64,000 bases of DNA from Cupriavidus basilensis (GTDB lineage: Bacteria; Pseudomonadota; Gammaproteobacteria; Burkholderiales; Burkholderiaceae): the NCBI RefSeq assembly GCF_008801925.2, contig NZ_CP062805.1, positions 186,001-250,000 of the forward strand. Reading direction: 5' to 3'. The first letter of the stretch is position 1; each line of letters starts with the position of its first letter. This document shows, in pieces, positions 1 through 9,996 of the stretch. The notes beneath the pieces were generated by a model. That model saw only the letters and a program-made list of their open reading frames with translations. It was not told where the DNA came from and ran no database searches. The position numbers were made by a program, and so were the translations under genes.

Positions 1-416
1 GCCTCGTTCCATTTGGAGCCCTCCACAATGCCCGAGCGAGTGGCAGCCTGTTCGCGGATCCTGGGAGCGCCCGTGATATGCAGGACACATCCCGTGGCTT
101 CAGTAAGGATGATCAGGCCGGGAATCTCATCGAGAAAATGCCCTACATCCTGGATGACTGGCACAGAGGCGTTCAGCAGGCGCTGGCCCGACTGGAGACG
201 CTGCCGGAACTCTTCCTCGTTGAGTCGCTGGGCTACCGTTAACGCAACGTCGACGCCGAGCGTGGTGCAGCGTTGCCATTCGTTGAGCAGAAACTGCTGG
301 TAGGGCGGCCGCCGGTCGCTGATATCGATCAGCCCTGCATTGAAGCGTTCCCACAGGCTTCGCACGCCACGGGCATCTTTGTCGAAGCCGAAGTAGGGGC
401 TTTGGTTTGAAGTCAC
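1..416 (-). CDS. Sigma-54-dependent regulator, N-terminal part (AcoR-like), cut by window edge
   Basis: About 138 N-terminal residues are inside the window; the gene runs off the left end. Reading leftwards from a GTG at 416-414, preceded by an AAGGAGA ribosome site at about 423-429, the protein has an AcoR-type sensory start: a region with motif SLWERFNAG, then QRLNEEEFRQRL, followed by a GAF-like stretch (PVIQDVGHFLDEIPGLIIL, then TGCVLHITG). In the family this part senses a small ligand or partner and is followed by an AAA+ sigma-54 contact domain and a Fis-type DNA-binding domain, neither visible here. The gene points away from the monooxygenase operon at 1158, whose upstream region carries a -24/-12-like promoter, so it is the obvious candidate activator. 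The family call rests on the N-terminal domain only. Confidence 0.7.
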   Translation of the reverse strand, partial: MTSNQSPYFGFDKDARGVRSLWERFNAGLIDISDRRPPYQQFLLNEWQRCTTLGVDVALTVAQRLNEEEFRQRLQSGQRLLNASVPVIQDVGHFLDEIPGLIILTEATGCVLHITGAPRIREQAATRSGIVEGSKWNE

Positions 417-479
417 CGCTTGTCTCCTTCTGGCTGCACAGTCTGAAGTGCGAGACCAGTTACCGGGCCTTTCCAGGCA

Positions 480-880
480 GCCTTTTCTTTATCTTTAGAT
501 CATTACACAACTCCGTTTGGGAAGAAAGGGGGACGATTCGCCAGGCTTTGTCGCAGCCGGGTGAAGCTGCGGGCAAACTCGTGTGCACCACCACATCGTC
601 CAGCGAGTACTTGTGCGTGACGAGGCAAGGAAGCCAGATGCGCTGGCTGAAAACGACATTGCGCATTCGGCACATGCGCTCCTAGCCGCCCGGGCACGAC
701 GACCGGGCCAGCGCCTTGCTTCGGCTCCATGACGTCGCGCACCACATTGCGTTTCGTCGGATCCAGCACGAAATCGGCACCCATCGACTTCTCGTTTCCA
801 GGCGGGCGTCCACACGATCCACTGCGATGAGGCCTGCAACCTGCGGTCGTGCGCCAGCCATGCCGCTAGCAAGTCCACTC
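480..880 (-). pseudogene. Decayed zinc-dependent alcohol dehydrogenase remnant
   Basis: On the minus strand, broken pieces of a medium-chain (butanediol/sorbitol-type) alcohol dehydrogenase appear in successive frames. A NAD-binding piece reads IAVDRVDARLE, then after a frame change MGADFVLDPTKRNVVRDVM (about 730-784), and a later piece in another frame contains LVTHKYSLDDVV (about 570-620), the usual C-terminal stretch of the family. No single frame covers the gene, and the N-terminal zinc ligands and much of the nucleotide-binding domain are missing. It lies between the regulator start and the hydrolase operon, on the regulator's strand. AcoR-type regulators often neighbour acetoin/butanediol genes, so this may be what is left of the regulator's old target. 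Confidence 0.6.
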
Positions 881-998
881 GCTCCAAAGCCGGCGTGTCC
901 TGTCCCAAGACTCGCGAGACATTTTTGTCCGACCGGCCTCGGACAGATGCGGCACGTCCACTTGAAATCAGCGCATTTTCACAGGGAAAACCCTTGCT

Positions 999-1032
999 TT
1001 CTGTGCCAAAACCGGGTGGCACAGAACTTGAT
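999..1032 (+). promoter_or_regulatory. Candidate sigma-54 promoter overlapping a perfect inverted repeat
   Basis: TGGCAC-AGAAC-TTGAT at 1017-1032 matches the -24/-12 consensus (TGGCAC-N5-TTGCA) apart from A in place of C in the -12 element. The -24 half is also the right arm of a perfect 10-base inverted repeat, TTCTGTGCCA (999-1008) and TGGCACAGAA (1017-1026), with an 8-base spacer. It lies about 125 bases before the hydrolase start codon at 1158. The match and repeat are seen directly; promoter function is inferred from the adjacent sigma-54 regulator gene. Confidence 0.5.
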
Positions 1033-1157
1033 CTATGAGGTTTGCCCGTGATGTCGCATCTACAGGTAACACCAATGCATCTGGGGGCGGCGGTTCGCGA
1101 CGCGCCGACCCGATGCAAAGGGAACTGACTACTACTCACAAGACTGAAAGGAGACGT

Positions 1158-2072
1158 ATGGCTAGCGTTGAATCTGAAGCGCTCAAGACCTTGTATGCAG
1201 GTTGGGTCAAGACAATGAGCGAGAAGCCCGACATGTCGCTGGAAGAAGTGCGACAACTGTTCTCCCATTGGGGCGATGTCACCGCCGAACCTGGTGGTGT
1301 CGACTACATCGAAGTCAATGCCGCAGGCGTGCCGGCAATGTGGGCCATTCCCAAAGGGTGCGATCCGGACCGCGCACTGCTCTGCTCGCACGGAGGTGGC
1401 TATGTCGTCGGATCGATGTACACGCACAGGAAGATGTTCGCCCACATTGCCAAGGCCGTAGGCTGCCGGGCGCTGATTGTCGACTATGGCCGGGCTCCGG
1501 AGAATCCGCACCCGGGTCCGGTCAATGACATGACGACAGCTTATGAATGGCTCCTGAAGGATCAGGGCCTGAAGCCCCGGCATATTGCATTGGTGGGGGA
1601 TTCGGCAGGCGGCGCACTTGCGTTGACAACCATTGCGTCAGCACGTGCGCGCGATCTTCCGCTGCCGGCGGCCACCATGCCGATTTCGCCGTGGGCGGGC
1701 TGGGATATCTCCGGGAAAACCTACGAGACCAACGCACATCGGGATGCCTTTGTGTCGAAGGACACCACGGAGTTTCTGGGGCCGCTGTTCATCGGTCCGG
1801 AGGGAGACCGCTACGACCCGTTGGCGAACCCGCTCTACACCGACTACAGCGGATATCCCCCGATCTACCTGACGGTGGGTAATGCGGAGACGCTGCTCGA
1901 TGACAGCATTCGCATCGTCGAGAAGGCAAAGCAGGCCGGTGTCGAGGTGAAGTTCGATTGCTACGACGATATGCAGCACGTCTTCCAGTTCCTGGCCGGC
2001 GTGGCGCCCGAAGCGGATGACGTCATCCAGAGGATGGCGCAGTGGGTGCGCCCCCGCATCGGATTGGCATGA
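1158..2072 (+). CDS. Alpha/beta hydrolase, HSL family (probable lactone hydrolase)
   Basis: 304 residues. ATG at 1158 is chosen over upstream in-frame starts because AAAGGAG sits 6-7 bases before it. The oxyanion-hole motif HGGGYVVGS (about residues 78-86), nucleophile elbow GDSAGGAL (Ser near 149), an acid residue in ETLLDDS and a C-terminal His in DMQHVFQF give a complete hormone-sensitive-lipase-type catalytic triad. Bacterial members include esterases and monoterpene lactone hydrolases. It is the first gene of an operon with a Baeyer-Villiger monooxygenase 54 bases downstream, whose product is a lactone, so ring opening of that lactone to a hydroxy-acid (the ChnC/CpnC role) is the best inferred job. 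The protein is cytosolic, with no signal peptide. Exact substrate is not readable from sequence. Confidence 0.8.
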   Translation: MASVESEALKTLYAGWVKTMSEKPDMSLEEVRQLFSHWGDVTAEPGGVDYIEVNAAGVPAMWAIPKGCDPDRALLCSHGGGYVVGSMYTHRKMFAHIAKAVGCRALIVDYGRAPENPHPGPVNDMTTAYEWLLKDQGLKPRHIALVGDSAGGALALTTIASARARDLPLPAATMPISPWAGWDISGKTYETNAHRDAFVSKDTTEFLGPLFIGPEGDRYDPLANPLYTDYSGYPPIYLTVGNAETLLDDSIRIVEKAKQAGVEVKFDCYDDMQHVFQFLAGVAPEADDVIQRMAQWVRPRIGLA

Positions 2073-3779
<1,707 letters not shown>

Positions 3780-4039
3780 GCCGGCCAGGTAAGTCGGCAA
3801 GTCTGCCTGGCGTGAGCAGCGCCAGGTCAATCCGCTTTGCCCCGCGGGCGGTGCTGTCTGGTCTTGATCAGACGGCACCGCATTCACGTGGCACATCACC
3901 CTGCGGTCGCATCTCACCATGCATTGCGCCAGTCGGAATGCCGCCTTCGCATGCGGCGCTTGACGCAGAACATGGCGGGCGCATGTTGGCTTACCGAAGC
4001 CGTTGAGGGTCCACTGAGATGCCGAGGAGAAACCCAAAC

Positions 4040-5194
4040 ATGAGTCAATTTGATTTCCACACCACCCCAAAGATTACGTGTCAGCGCGGCGCAATCCGTC
4101 ATCTTGGCACATTGGCCCGCGAACACGGAATGCGGCACGCCTTCCTGGTCACGGACGGCGGACTACATAAGGCCGGTCTGACGACATCGGCTATCGAGGC
4201 ACTACGAGACGCGTCAGTGGAGGTCACGGTATACGCTGATGTGCTGGCCGATCCGCCAGAGGCCACCATCATTAATGCCGCCGACAGCGCGAGGCAGGCC
4301 GGCGCCGATGGCGTGATCGGCTTCGGTGGGGGCAGTTCGCTCGATACGGCCAAGCTGGTGGCCTTGCTCGCCCGTACCCCTCAGGCGATGGACGAGATCT
4401 ACGGTGTGGGTCTGGCGCGCGGGCCCCGGCTGCCGCTGATCCAGATCCCGACCACGGCGGGCACTGGTTCCGAAGTTACGCCGATTTCCGTGGTGACTAC
4501 ACCCACGCATGAGAAGAAGCCGATTGTCGCAGGGCTGCTCCTGCCGGATCTCGCGCTGCTCGATTGCGAATTGACCGTCGGCTTGCCACCGGCGGTGACG
4601 GCCATGACCGGCGTGGATGCCATGGTTCATGCCATCGAGACCCTCACCACGCATCTGAAGAAGAACCCGTTGTCGGATGCGCTGGCGATAGAGGCGTTGA
4701 AGATGCTCTACCGCAATCTTCCGCTGGCGATCCACGACGGCAAGAACCTCGATGTTCGGGAACAAATGTTGCTCGGCTCCCTTTTTGCCGGCATGGCCTT
4801 CGCCAATTCCTCCGTCGGTGCCGTCCATGCACTAGCTTATCCGCTCGGGGTTCACTACCACGTGCCGCACGGGCTCTCCAACTCGCTAATGCTGCCCCAT
4901 GTGCTGCGATTCAATCTCGAATCGGCAAGCGCCATCTACGCGCGGATGGGACGCGCATTGCTGCCGGAACTCGAATCGACCACCGACACCTACGCTGCGA
5001 GAAACTTTGTCGACGCCATCTGCAAACTGGTCTCCGACATGCCGTATGCGCACAGCCTGCGCGAGGTGAAGGTAAGGGGGGAGGACATCCCGATGCTGGC
5101 CCGGGACGTGATGAATATTCGGCGCCTACTGGTCCACAATCCCCGCGAGATCGAATACGACCAGGCGCTGGCCCTGTACGAGGCAGCCTACTGA
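4040..5194 (+). CDS. Iron-containing alcohol dehydrogenase (probable hydroxy-acid dehydrogenase)
   Basis: 384 residues, full length for group III alcohol dehydrogenases. ATG 4040 has GAGGAG 10 bases upstream. The nucleotide-binding stretch GFGGGSSLDTAK (near 95), the TTAGTGSEVTP motif, and metal ligands in GVDAMVHAIE (Asp and His near 193-197) and HALAYPLGVHYHVPHG (two His near 263 and 277) are intact. Members include 4-hydroxybutyrate and butanol dehydrogenases. Downstream of the monooxygenase and lactone hydrolase, the inferred reaction is oxidation of the omega-hydroxy-acid (5-hydroxyvalerate or 6-hydroxyhexanoate, the ChnD/CpnD step) to the semialdehyde. The 260-base gap before it has no other gene, so it may share the operon transcript or have its own promoter. 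Confidence 0.85.
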   Translation: MSQFDFHTTPKITCQRGAIRHLGTLAREHGMRHAFLVTDGGLHKAGLTTSAIEALRDASVEVTVYADVLADPPEATIINAADSARQAGADGVIGFGGGSSLDTAKLVALLARTPQAMDEIYGVGLARGPRLPLIQIPTTAGTGSEVTPISVVTTPTHEKKPIVAGLLLPDLALLDCELTVGLPPAVTAMTGVDAMVHAIETLTTHLKKNPLSDALAIEALKMLYRNLPLAIHDGKNLDVREQMLLGSLFAGMAFANSSVGAVHALAYPLGVHYHVPHGLSNSLMLPHVLRFNLESASAIYARMGRALLPELESTTDTYAARNFVDAICKLVSDMPYAHSLREVKVRGEDIPMLARDVMNIRRLLVHNPREIEYDQALALYEAAY

Positions 5195-5203
5195 ATCACT
5201 GAT

Positions 5204-6649
5204 ATGACGACATCCATTCACAGAAACTACATCGGCGGCGAGTGGGTCGAAGGCCCGAGAACCGGCCAGAACATCAACCCCTCTGATACCGACGACGTAA
5301 TTGGTGCCTACACCCGCGCCGACGCCAAGCAAGCCGAGCAAGCCATTGACGCCGCCTTTGACGTCCGAGGCGTTTGGGAAAGGTGGACGGCAGAGCAAAG
5401 AGCCGATGCGCTCGATCGAGTTGGCACGGAGCTCCTGGCTCGGTGCGAAGCGTTGGGGGAACTATTGTCGCGCGAGGAGGGAAAGACCCGTGGCGAAGGC
5501 GTTGCCGAAGCAGTGCGTGCTGGTCGCATCTTCAAGTTCTTTGCAGGCGAAGCGTTGCGCGTCAGCGGAGAAAAACTGCCGGTCATTCGCCCGTGTGTCG
5601 ACGTCGAAGTGACGCGCGAACCCGAGGGCGTTGTGGGGATCATTACACCCTGGAACTTCCCGCTTGCTATTCCGGCCTGGAAAATTGCTCCCGCGCTGGC
5701 CTACGGCAACACCGTCGTATTCAAGCCCGCCGATCTGGTGCCCGGAAGCGCCTGGGCGTTGGCGGAAATTATCGTCCGCGCAGGAAAACTGCCCGCGGGC
5801 GTTTTCAATCTGGTCATGGGACCTGGTTCCAGTGTTGGTCAGGCCATCGCAGCTTCGCGAAAGGTCAGGGCCGTCAGCTTCACGGGCTCGGTCGATACGG
5901 GCCGGCACCTCGGAGTCACGTGTGTTCAGCGTGGCGCAAAGGTGCAAATGGAAATGGGCGGCAAGAACCCGCTGGTGATTCTCGATGATGCCAACCTGGA
6001 CGTTGCGGTCTCCGTCGCCATTCAGGGGTCGTTCTACTCGACCGGGCAGCGCTGCACAGGGTCCAGCCGCCTCGTGGTGCAGGAGGGTATCCACGATGCC
6101 TTCGTGGCGGCGATGACAAGGCGCATGTCCGAACTTCGCATCGGCCATGCGTTGAAAGACGGGACCGATATCGGGCCGGTGGCGTCGCAGGATCAGCTTG
6201 AACAGGACTGCCAATACATCGACCTGGGAGTTTCGGAGGGCGGGCGCCTGGTTTCTGGTGGCGAACGTCTTGAGCGCGACACCCCAGGCTTCTATCTTTC
6301 TCCGGCACTGATCACGGAGACACGCAATGATATGCGTGTCAATCGCGAGGAAATCTTTGGCCCTGTTGCGACGGTGATTCGAGTCAAAGACTATGAGGAA
6401 GCTTTGGCCGTGGCCAATGACACCGACTTTGGGCTGTCGTCCGGCATCTGCACAAACTCCCTGAAGTATGCGACTGACTTCAAACGGCGCTCGGTCGCAG
6501 GAATGGTGATGGTCAACGTTCCGACTGCCGGGGTCGACTACCACTCGCCTTTCGGGGGTCGCAAAGGATCCAGCTACGGGGCACGCGAGCAGGGTACTTA
6601 TGCGCGCGAGTTCTACACTGCGGTCAAGACGGCCTACACGCTGTCGTGA
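5204..6649 (+). CDS. Aldehyde dehydrogenase, ketoglutarate/glutarate semialdehyde dehydrogenase type
   Basis: 481 residues, starting 9 bases after the alcohol dehydrogenase stop. It has the ALDH core: PWNFPLAIPAWKIAPAL, VFKPADLVP, FTGSVDTGR, general base Glu in EMGGKNP (about 250), catalytic Cys in GQRCTGSS (about 284) and EEIFGPV. The C-terminal block PTAGVDYHSPFGGRKGSS is typical of the 2,5-dioxovalerate (alpha-ketoglutaric semialdehyde) dehydrogenase branch, whose members also accept other C4-C6 acid semialdehydes. In this operon it should oxidise the omega-oxo-acid to the dicarboxylate (ChnE/CpnE role). The C5-acid-semialdehyde family bias supports glutarate as product, which matches the glutarate hydroxylase gene 1.4 kb further on. 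Confidence 0.85.
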   Translation: MTTSIHRNYIGGEWVEGPRTGQNINPSDTDDVIGAYTRADAKQAEQAIDAAFDVRGVWERWTAEQRADALDRVGTELLARCEALGELLSREEGKTRGEGVAEAVRAGRIFKFFAGEALRVSGEKLPVIRPCVDVEVTREPEGVVGIITPWNFPLAIPAWKIAPALAYGNTVVFKPADLVPGSAWALAEIIVRAGKLPAGVFNLVMGPGSSVGQAIAASRKVRAVSFTGSVDTGRHLGVTCVQRGAKVQMEMGGKNPLVILDDANLDVAVSVAIQGSFYSTGQRCTGSSRLVVQEGIHDAFVAAMTRRMSELRIGHALKDGTDIGPVASQDQLEQDCQYIDLGVSEGGRLVSGGERLERDTPGFYLSPALITETRNDMRVNREEIFGPVATVIRVKDYEEALAVANDTDFGLSSGICTNSLKYATDFKRRSVAGMVMVNVPTAGVDYHSPFGGRKGSSYGAREQGTYAREFYTAVKTAYTLS

Positions 6650-6660
6650 TGGTGGCGCGG

Positions 6661-6687
6661 GGCGGTCGGCGGTTCAAGCCGGCCGCC
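6661..6687. terminator. Hairpin between convergent genes
   Basis: GGCGGTCGGC and GCCGGCCGCC pair across a 7-base loop (one G-T pair), 11 bases after the aldehyde dehydrogenase stop and before the 3' end of the convergent oxidase gene. It is placed as a bidirectional terminator but lacks a clear T-run. Confidence 0.5.
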
Positions 6688-6746
6688 TCACTACGCATCG
6701 AGTAGCGTACGAAGGGCCACGCGGTCTGCGCGACCCCATGTTAGGC

Positions 6747-7982
6747 TCAGGCAAGCACGTCGCGATGAACCTGCGCAATCGTTGGCGTGCCGAGCATAGC
6801 CATGTTCCTATCGACTTCCTCCCTGAGCAGGCTGATAGCATGTCTTACACCATGTATGCCACCGACAACCGCTGCATACATGAATGGTCGACCCAGGAAG
6901 ACGAAGCGAGCGCCCAGCGCCAGCGCCTTGAGGACATCGCCACCTCGCCGGATGCCACTGTCCATCATCACGACCGTCTGGTCTCCGACCGCATCGCAGA
7001 TATGCGGCAGTACGTGCAGGGGTTCGACTGCGCCATCCAGTTGGCGTCCACCGTGGTTCGAGACGATGATGCCATCCGCACCAAGCGAAACGGCGTGCCT
7101 GGCATCGTCAGCATGAAGAATGCCTTTGATGACCAGGTTTCCGGTCCAGCGCTGGCGGATCCGCGCAATGTCCGCCCAGGACAGGTGGTCCCGGCCAGTC
7201 GTGTCACGTATTGCCGAAGCCGAGAGCATGGGCGCGCCGCGGGTCGCGAAGGAGTTCTCGAAATGGGGCATGCCATGAGCGATGAGGGTTCGCAAGAAGG
7301 TTCCAGCGAGCCAGCGGGGGTGGGCCAGTCCGTCCATTGCGAGTCGGAGGGAGGGGCGCAACGGCAACGAGAACCCCGTCCGTACGTTGTTCTCGCGGTT
7401 CGCCCATACCGGGATGTCGACGGTAATGACGAGCGTCGAGAAGCCTGCTGCGCCGACTCTGTCTATCAACGCGTCGATGCGCGAGGTATCACCGGGAAGA
7501 TAGGCCTGAAACCATGTGCCGGGGGCAGCGGCATGGACGGCTTCCATCGGAATCAGGGACGAGCCACTCATGATCGCCGGAATGTTCTCCTCCTGCGCCG
7601 CCTGCGCCAGCGCGATGTCGCCCCGATATGCCGAGATGGCGCTGATGCCCACCGGTGCAATGCCGAATGGAGATGCGTAGGTCTTGCCAAATATGGCGGT
7701 GTCTTGCGATCGATGGGATACGTCGATCAAGACCTTGGGGAGAAATCTAAGCTGCTCGAATGCGTTTCGATTGGCATTGAGGGATATGCCGTCCTCGGCG
7801 GCGCCGGAAATGTAGCCGAACAACGGCCGTGGCAGATGGCTGCGCGCGGCGGCTTCGAAGTCGGCCAGGGAAAGGATCTTCTGCAGCTTGGGAGGGAGAT
7901 GTTTCTTCGCCGCATAGGCGGCGAGATGGCGCTGCGTGGCAGGCAGCCCCTCCGGAATTCTTGTGCCTTCGTGGAGTTTCAT
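6747..7982 (-). CDS. FMN-dependent alpha-hydroxy-acid oxidase/dehydrogenase (LldD family)
   Basis: 411 residues from the ATG at 7982, which has an AGGA site about 8 bases upstream; a longer frame to 8033 is open but lacks family-like sequence. Family features: SHLPRPLFGYISGAAED near the start, the FGIAPVGISAI flavin motif, TVDIPVWANRENNVR, the Lys of VIKGILHADDA, catalytic His in SNHGGRQLDG (about residue 300-305), and DSGIRRGGDVLKALALGA with the substrate-binding Arg. Such enzymes oxidise L-2-hydroxy acids (lactate, mandelate, glycolate) to 2-oxo acids. It lies 85 bases downstream of a glutarate 2-hydroxylase gene on the same strand, so oxidation of L-2-hydroxyglutarate to 2-oxoglutarate, done elsewhere by the unrelated LhgO, is the inferred role. 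That substrate is not established for this family. Confidence 0.8.
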   Translation of the reverse strand: MKLHEGTRIPEGLPATQRHLAAYAAKKHLPPKLQKILSLADFEAAARSHLPRPLFGYISGAAEDGISLNANRNAFEQLRFLPKVLIDVSHRSQDTAIFGKTYASPFGIAPVGISAISAYRGDIALAQAAQEENIPAIMSGSSLIPMEAVHAAAPGTWFQAYLPGDTSRIDALIDRVGAAGFSTLVITVDIPVWANRENNVRTGFSLPLRPSLRLAMDGLAHPRWLAGTFLRTLIAHGMPHFENSFATRGAPMLSASAIRDTTGRDHLSWADIARIRQRWTGNLVIKGILHADDARHAVSLGADGIIVSNHGGRQLDGAVEPLHVLPHICDAVGDQTVVMMDSGIRRGGDVLKALALGARFVFLGRPFMYAAVVGGIHGVRHAISLLREEVDRNMAMLGTPTIAQVHRDVLA

Positions 7983-8067
7983 TTGTCTTCCTGCATTCTG
8001 CTCGTTCGAGTGGCGCGGCATCCGCATCGACACGATCGCAATACGGGATTAACAGCGCCAGCCCATC

Positions 8068-9000
8068 TCATGATGCGAGGGTGCCGCGTTGTCGCATCAG
8101 TTCACGGAACAGCGACTCATTCTTCTTGAAAGGCGCCCGACCGTGGAGGTAGAAATAGTTGTTCAGCACGACGAGGTCGCCGACCGGAAGGGAGACTTCC
8201 TTCGTGCCGGCGGACGCCTCCATGGAGGCCGACAACGCATGGAGAAAGGCCGCTTCGTCGCGGTCGGCGGGCTGGACGAACTGATCAATGAACGACATCG
8301 ACAGTCCGAACTGGCTCTGGAAGAAAATGGGGCGCTCGACTCTATCGGAGACATTCTTGGAGCCTGGCGCCTTGTACTGGAAGGGCCTGGTCCCAAGTTT
8401 GTGATTGACGAATTGCTCGATCTCGTCCCAATCATCAAGATGCAAGAAACGCGATTCCCCACCGATGGCATTTTCTTCGGAAAATTTCATCATCAGCAGC
8501 CAGTCTGTCGCCTCACTGACAAACGTCCCGTCAGTGTGCATCGTGAACAGGCGATAGGCCTGGCGCAGGTAGGAGTCGCTGTCGTCCGTGTGTTTCACGA
8601 TGAAGCGGGCGTAGTATGTCCCGGACATTGCATCGTGATTGCTGGGGCCGAGGATATGGCACACGGCCGTACCGAGCCGGACGAAGTCTGCAGAGTCATC
8701 CGAAAGGCCCTGGAGACCCATCGTGAATCCACCGTGGCGGCGGTTCTTGACCAAGTCAATCAAGGTTTGCGCGAAGCCGTTGCCAAGGCGCTGGACCAGC
8801 AGGTTGGCGAGGTGGTAGCGCATGAACGGGACGTACTCGAGATTCTGGACATCGACATGTCGGGCGTCGTCAAGAAAGCCGGAAAGTGCGGCCTCGTCGG
8901 CCGTGACATGCATGAGGCGATGGTGATCGGCGTGGGGCAACAGATGGAAGAGGGGTTGCTCGGGGGTGGAGAGAATCGCGTCTGCGAGCGGTGCGTTCAT
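8068..9000 (-). CDS. glaH: Glutarate 2-hydroxylase (CsiD/GlaH family)
   Basis: 310 residues, close to E. coli CsiD in length and recognisable along most of it: LEYVPFMRYHLANLL, NHDAMSGTYYARF, DSDSYLRQ, QLxHxDGT-type FTMHTDGTFV (iron ligands His and Asp near 150), LLMMKFSEENAIGG, LHLDDWDE, RYIDQFVQP-type FIDQFVQPADRDE, and the C-terminal YLHGRAPF (third iron ligand His) with RELMRQRG (2-oxoglutarate-binding Arg). The family is Fe(II)/2-oxoglutarate dependent and converts glutarate to L-2-hydroxyglutarate. ATG 9000 has AGAAGGAG upstream. It is transcribed divergently from a LysR gene and followed by the 2-hydroxyacid oxidase. The location next to a ketone-to-diacid operon suggests it handles glutarate from ring cleavage, not only from lysine. 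Confidence 0.88.
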   Translation of the reverse strand: MNAPLADAILSTPEQPLFHLLPHADHHRLMHVTADEAALSGFLDDARHVDVQNLEYVPFMRYHLANLLVQRLGNGFAQTLIDLVKNRRHGGFTMGLQGLSDDSADFVRLGTAVCHILGPSNHDAMSGTYYARFIVKHTDDSDSYLRQAYRLFTMHTDGTFVSEATDWLLMMKFSEENAIGGESRFLHLDDWDEIEQFVNHKLGTRPFQYKAPGSKNVSDRVERPIFFQSQFGLSMSFIDQFVQPADRDEAAFLHALSASMEASAGTKEVSLPVGDLVVLNNYFYLHGRAPFKKNESLFRELMRQRGTLAS

Positions 9001-9062
9001 TGGGGTCTCCTTCTAAGTTCGGGACTCCATTTCAGCCTGCTTCCTGGTCGGCATCCAGCGGC

Positions 9063-9083
9063 CCGAACATAATCTTTATTCGG
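9063..9083. promoter_or_regulatory. LysR-type box between glaH and its divergent regulator
   Basis: CCGAA (9063-9067) and TTCGG (9079-9083) form a perfect dyad with an 11-base spacer, the size and placing of a LysR-family recognition site. It lies in the 96-base divergent region, 14 bases before the regulator start. Confidence 0.55.
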
Positions 9084-9096
9084 AGATGGAGATCAA

Positions 9097-9996
9097 ATGA
9101 TCGATGCCCGGCAATTGCGATACTTCACTGCCGTGGTCGAGGAGCTGCACTTCGCCAAGGCGGCAGATCGCCTCGATGTGGCGCAATCCGCCCTGAGTGC
9201 GCAGATTCAGCGGTTGGAGCAGGACATGGGAGTTCGCCTGCTGAATCGGAACAAACGGCAACCGGTGACGCTCACGGATGCGGGGCGTCTGTTCCATGCG
9301 GAAGCCGTGGGGGCGTTGCGACATCTGGAACGAGCCGATCAGGTCGGCCGGCTGGCGGCACGAGGCCTTGCGGGCATTGTCCGAATCGCATATGTAGCTT
9401 CTGGCGTGAGCAGCGGTGTGCTGACGCGATTAATGCGCCATTTCCGCGTTTCCCATGGAAATGTGCGCGTTGAGGTCGTGGCCATGGATACGCCACGGCA
9501 GTTTGAAGCGCTGGATAGCGGCGAGATTGATGTCGGCATTGTGCGGCTGCGGCGCCAGTATCCGGCGGGCTTGACGGCAACGCTCATACAGAGTGAACGT
9601 GTGGTCGTTGCCATGGCGGAGAGCCATCCGCTGGCGAGGAAGCCAAGATTGGTTGCCAGTGACCTGAAAGATCAGTCCTTTGTTTCGCCGCAGTTCGACG
9701 AGGAGGAGGGCTTCGGAGAGGTACTGTCGGCGTTGGGATCCGCCGGAGGATTTTCGGCGATTCTCGACTATCGCGTTCAGGATTTCATCTCTGCGATTAG
9801 CCTGGCTTCGGCTGGGTACGGCGTGGCTGTCGTACCCGAGTCCATGCGGAATTTTCTACAGCCGGAGGTTTGTTACAGAGCCATCCAGGACTTTGAGTAT
9901 GCTGTTGATTTGGCAATCGCTAGCCGGAAGCGAGAGCTTTCCCCTGCAGTTCGCGCCTTTGTTGAGGAGTCATTGTCTTGTGAAACTCGGCCATAG
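9097..9996 (+). CDS. LysR-family regulator, probable regulator of glaH operon
   Basis: 299 residues. The winged-helix N-terminus is typical: MIDARQLRYFTAVVEELHFAKAADRL, then QSALSAQIQRLEQDMGVRLLNR. The C-terminal periplasmic-binding-like sensor domain spans about residues 90-290. GGAGATGGAGA lies just upstream of ATG 9097. It is divergent from glaH with an 11-spaced dyad between them, so it probably controls glaH-oxidase and itself. Its last ~85 codons, and the DNA downstream, are repeated at 31761-32023, where they form a headless fragment. Confidence 0.88.
   Translation: MIDARQLRYFTAVVEELHFAKAADRLDVAQSALSAQIQRLEQDMGVRLLNRNKRQPVTLTDAGRLFHAEAVGALRHLERADQVGRLAARGLAGIVRIAYVASGVSSGVLTRLMRHFRVSHGNVRVEVVAMDTPRQFEALDSGEIDVGIVRLRRQYPAGLTATLIQSERVVVAMAESHPLARKPRLVASDLKDQSFVSPQFDEEEGFGEVLSALGSAGGFSAILDYRVQDFISAISLASAGYGVAVVPESMRNFLQPEVCYRAIQDFEYAVDLAIASRKRELSPAVRAFVEESLSCETRP

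Noticed and set aside
495..1583. 362-codon open frame on the minus strand
   Set aside because: Overlaps the start of the hydrolase gene and crosses the decayed alcohol dehydrogenase in the wrong frame for most of its length.
6600..8129. 509-codon open frame on the plus strand
   Set aside because: Antisense to the FMN hydroxyacid oxidase, which has full family motifs on the other strand. No ribosome site or domain.
8089..9072. 327-codon open frame on the plus strand
   Set aside because: Antisense to glaH, which is strongly recognisable.
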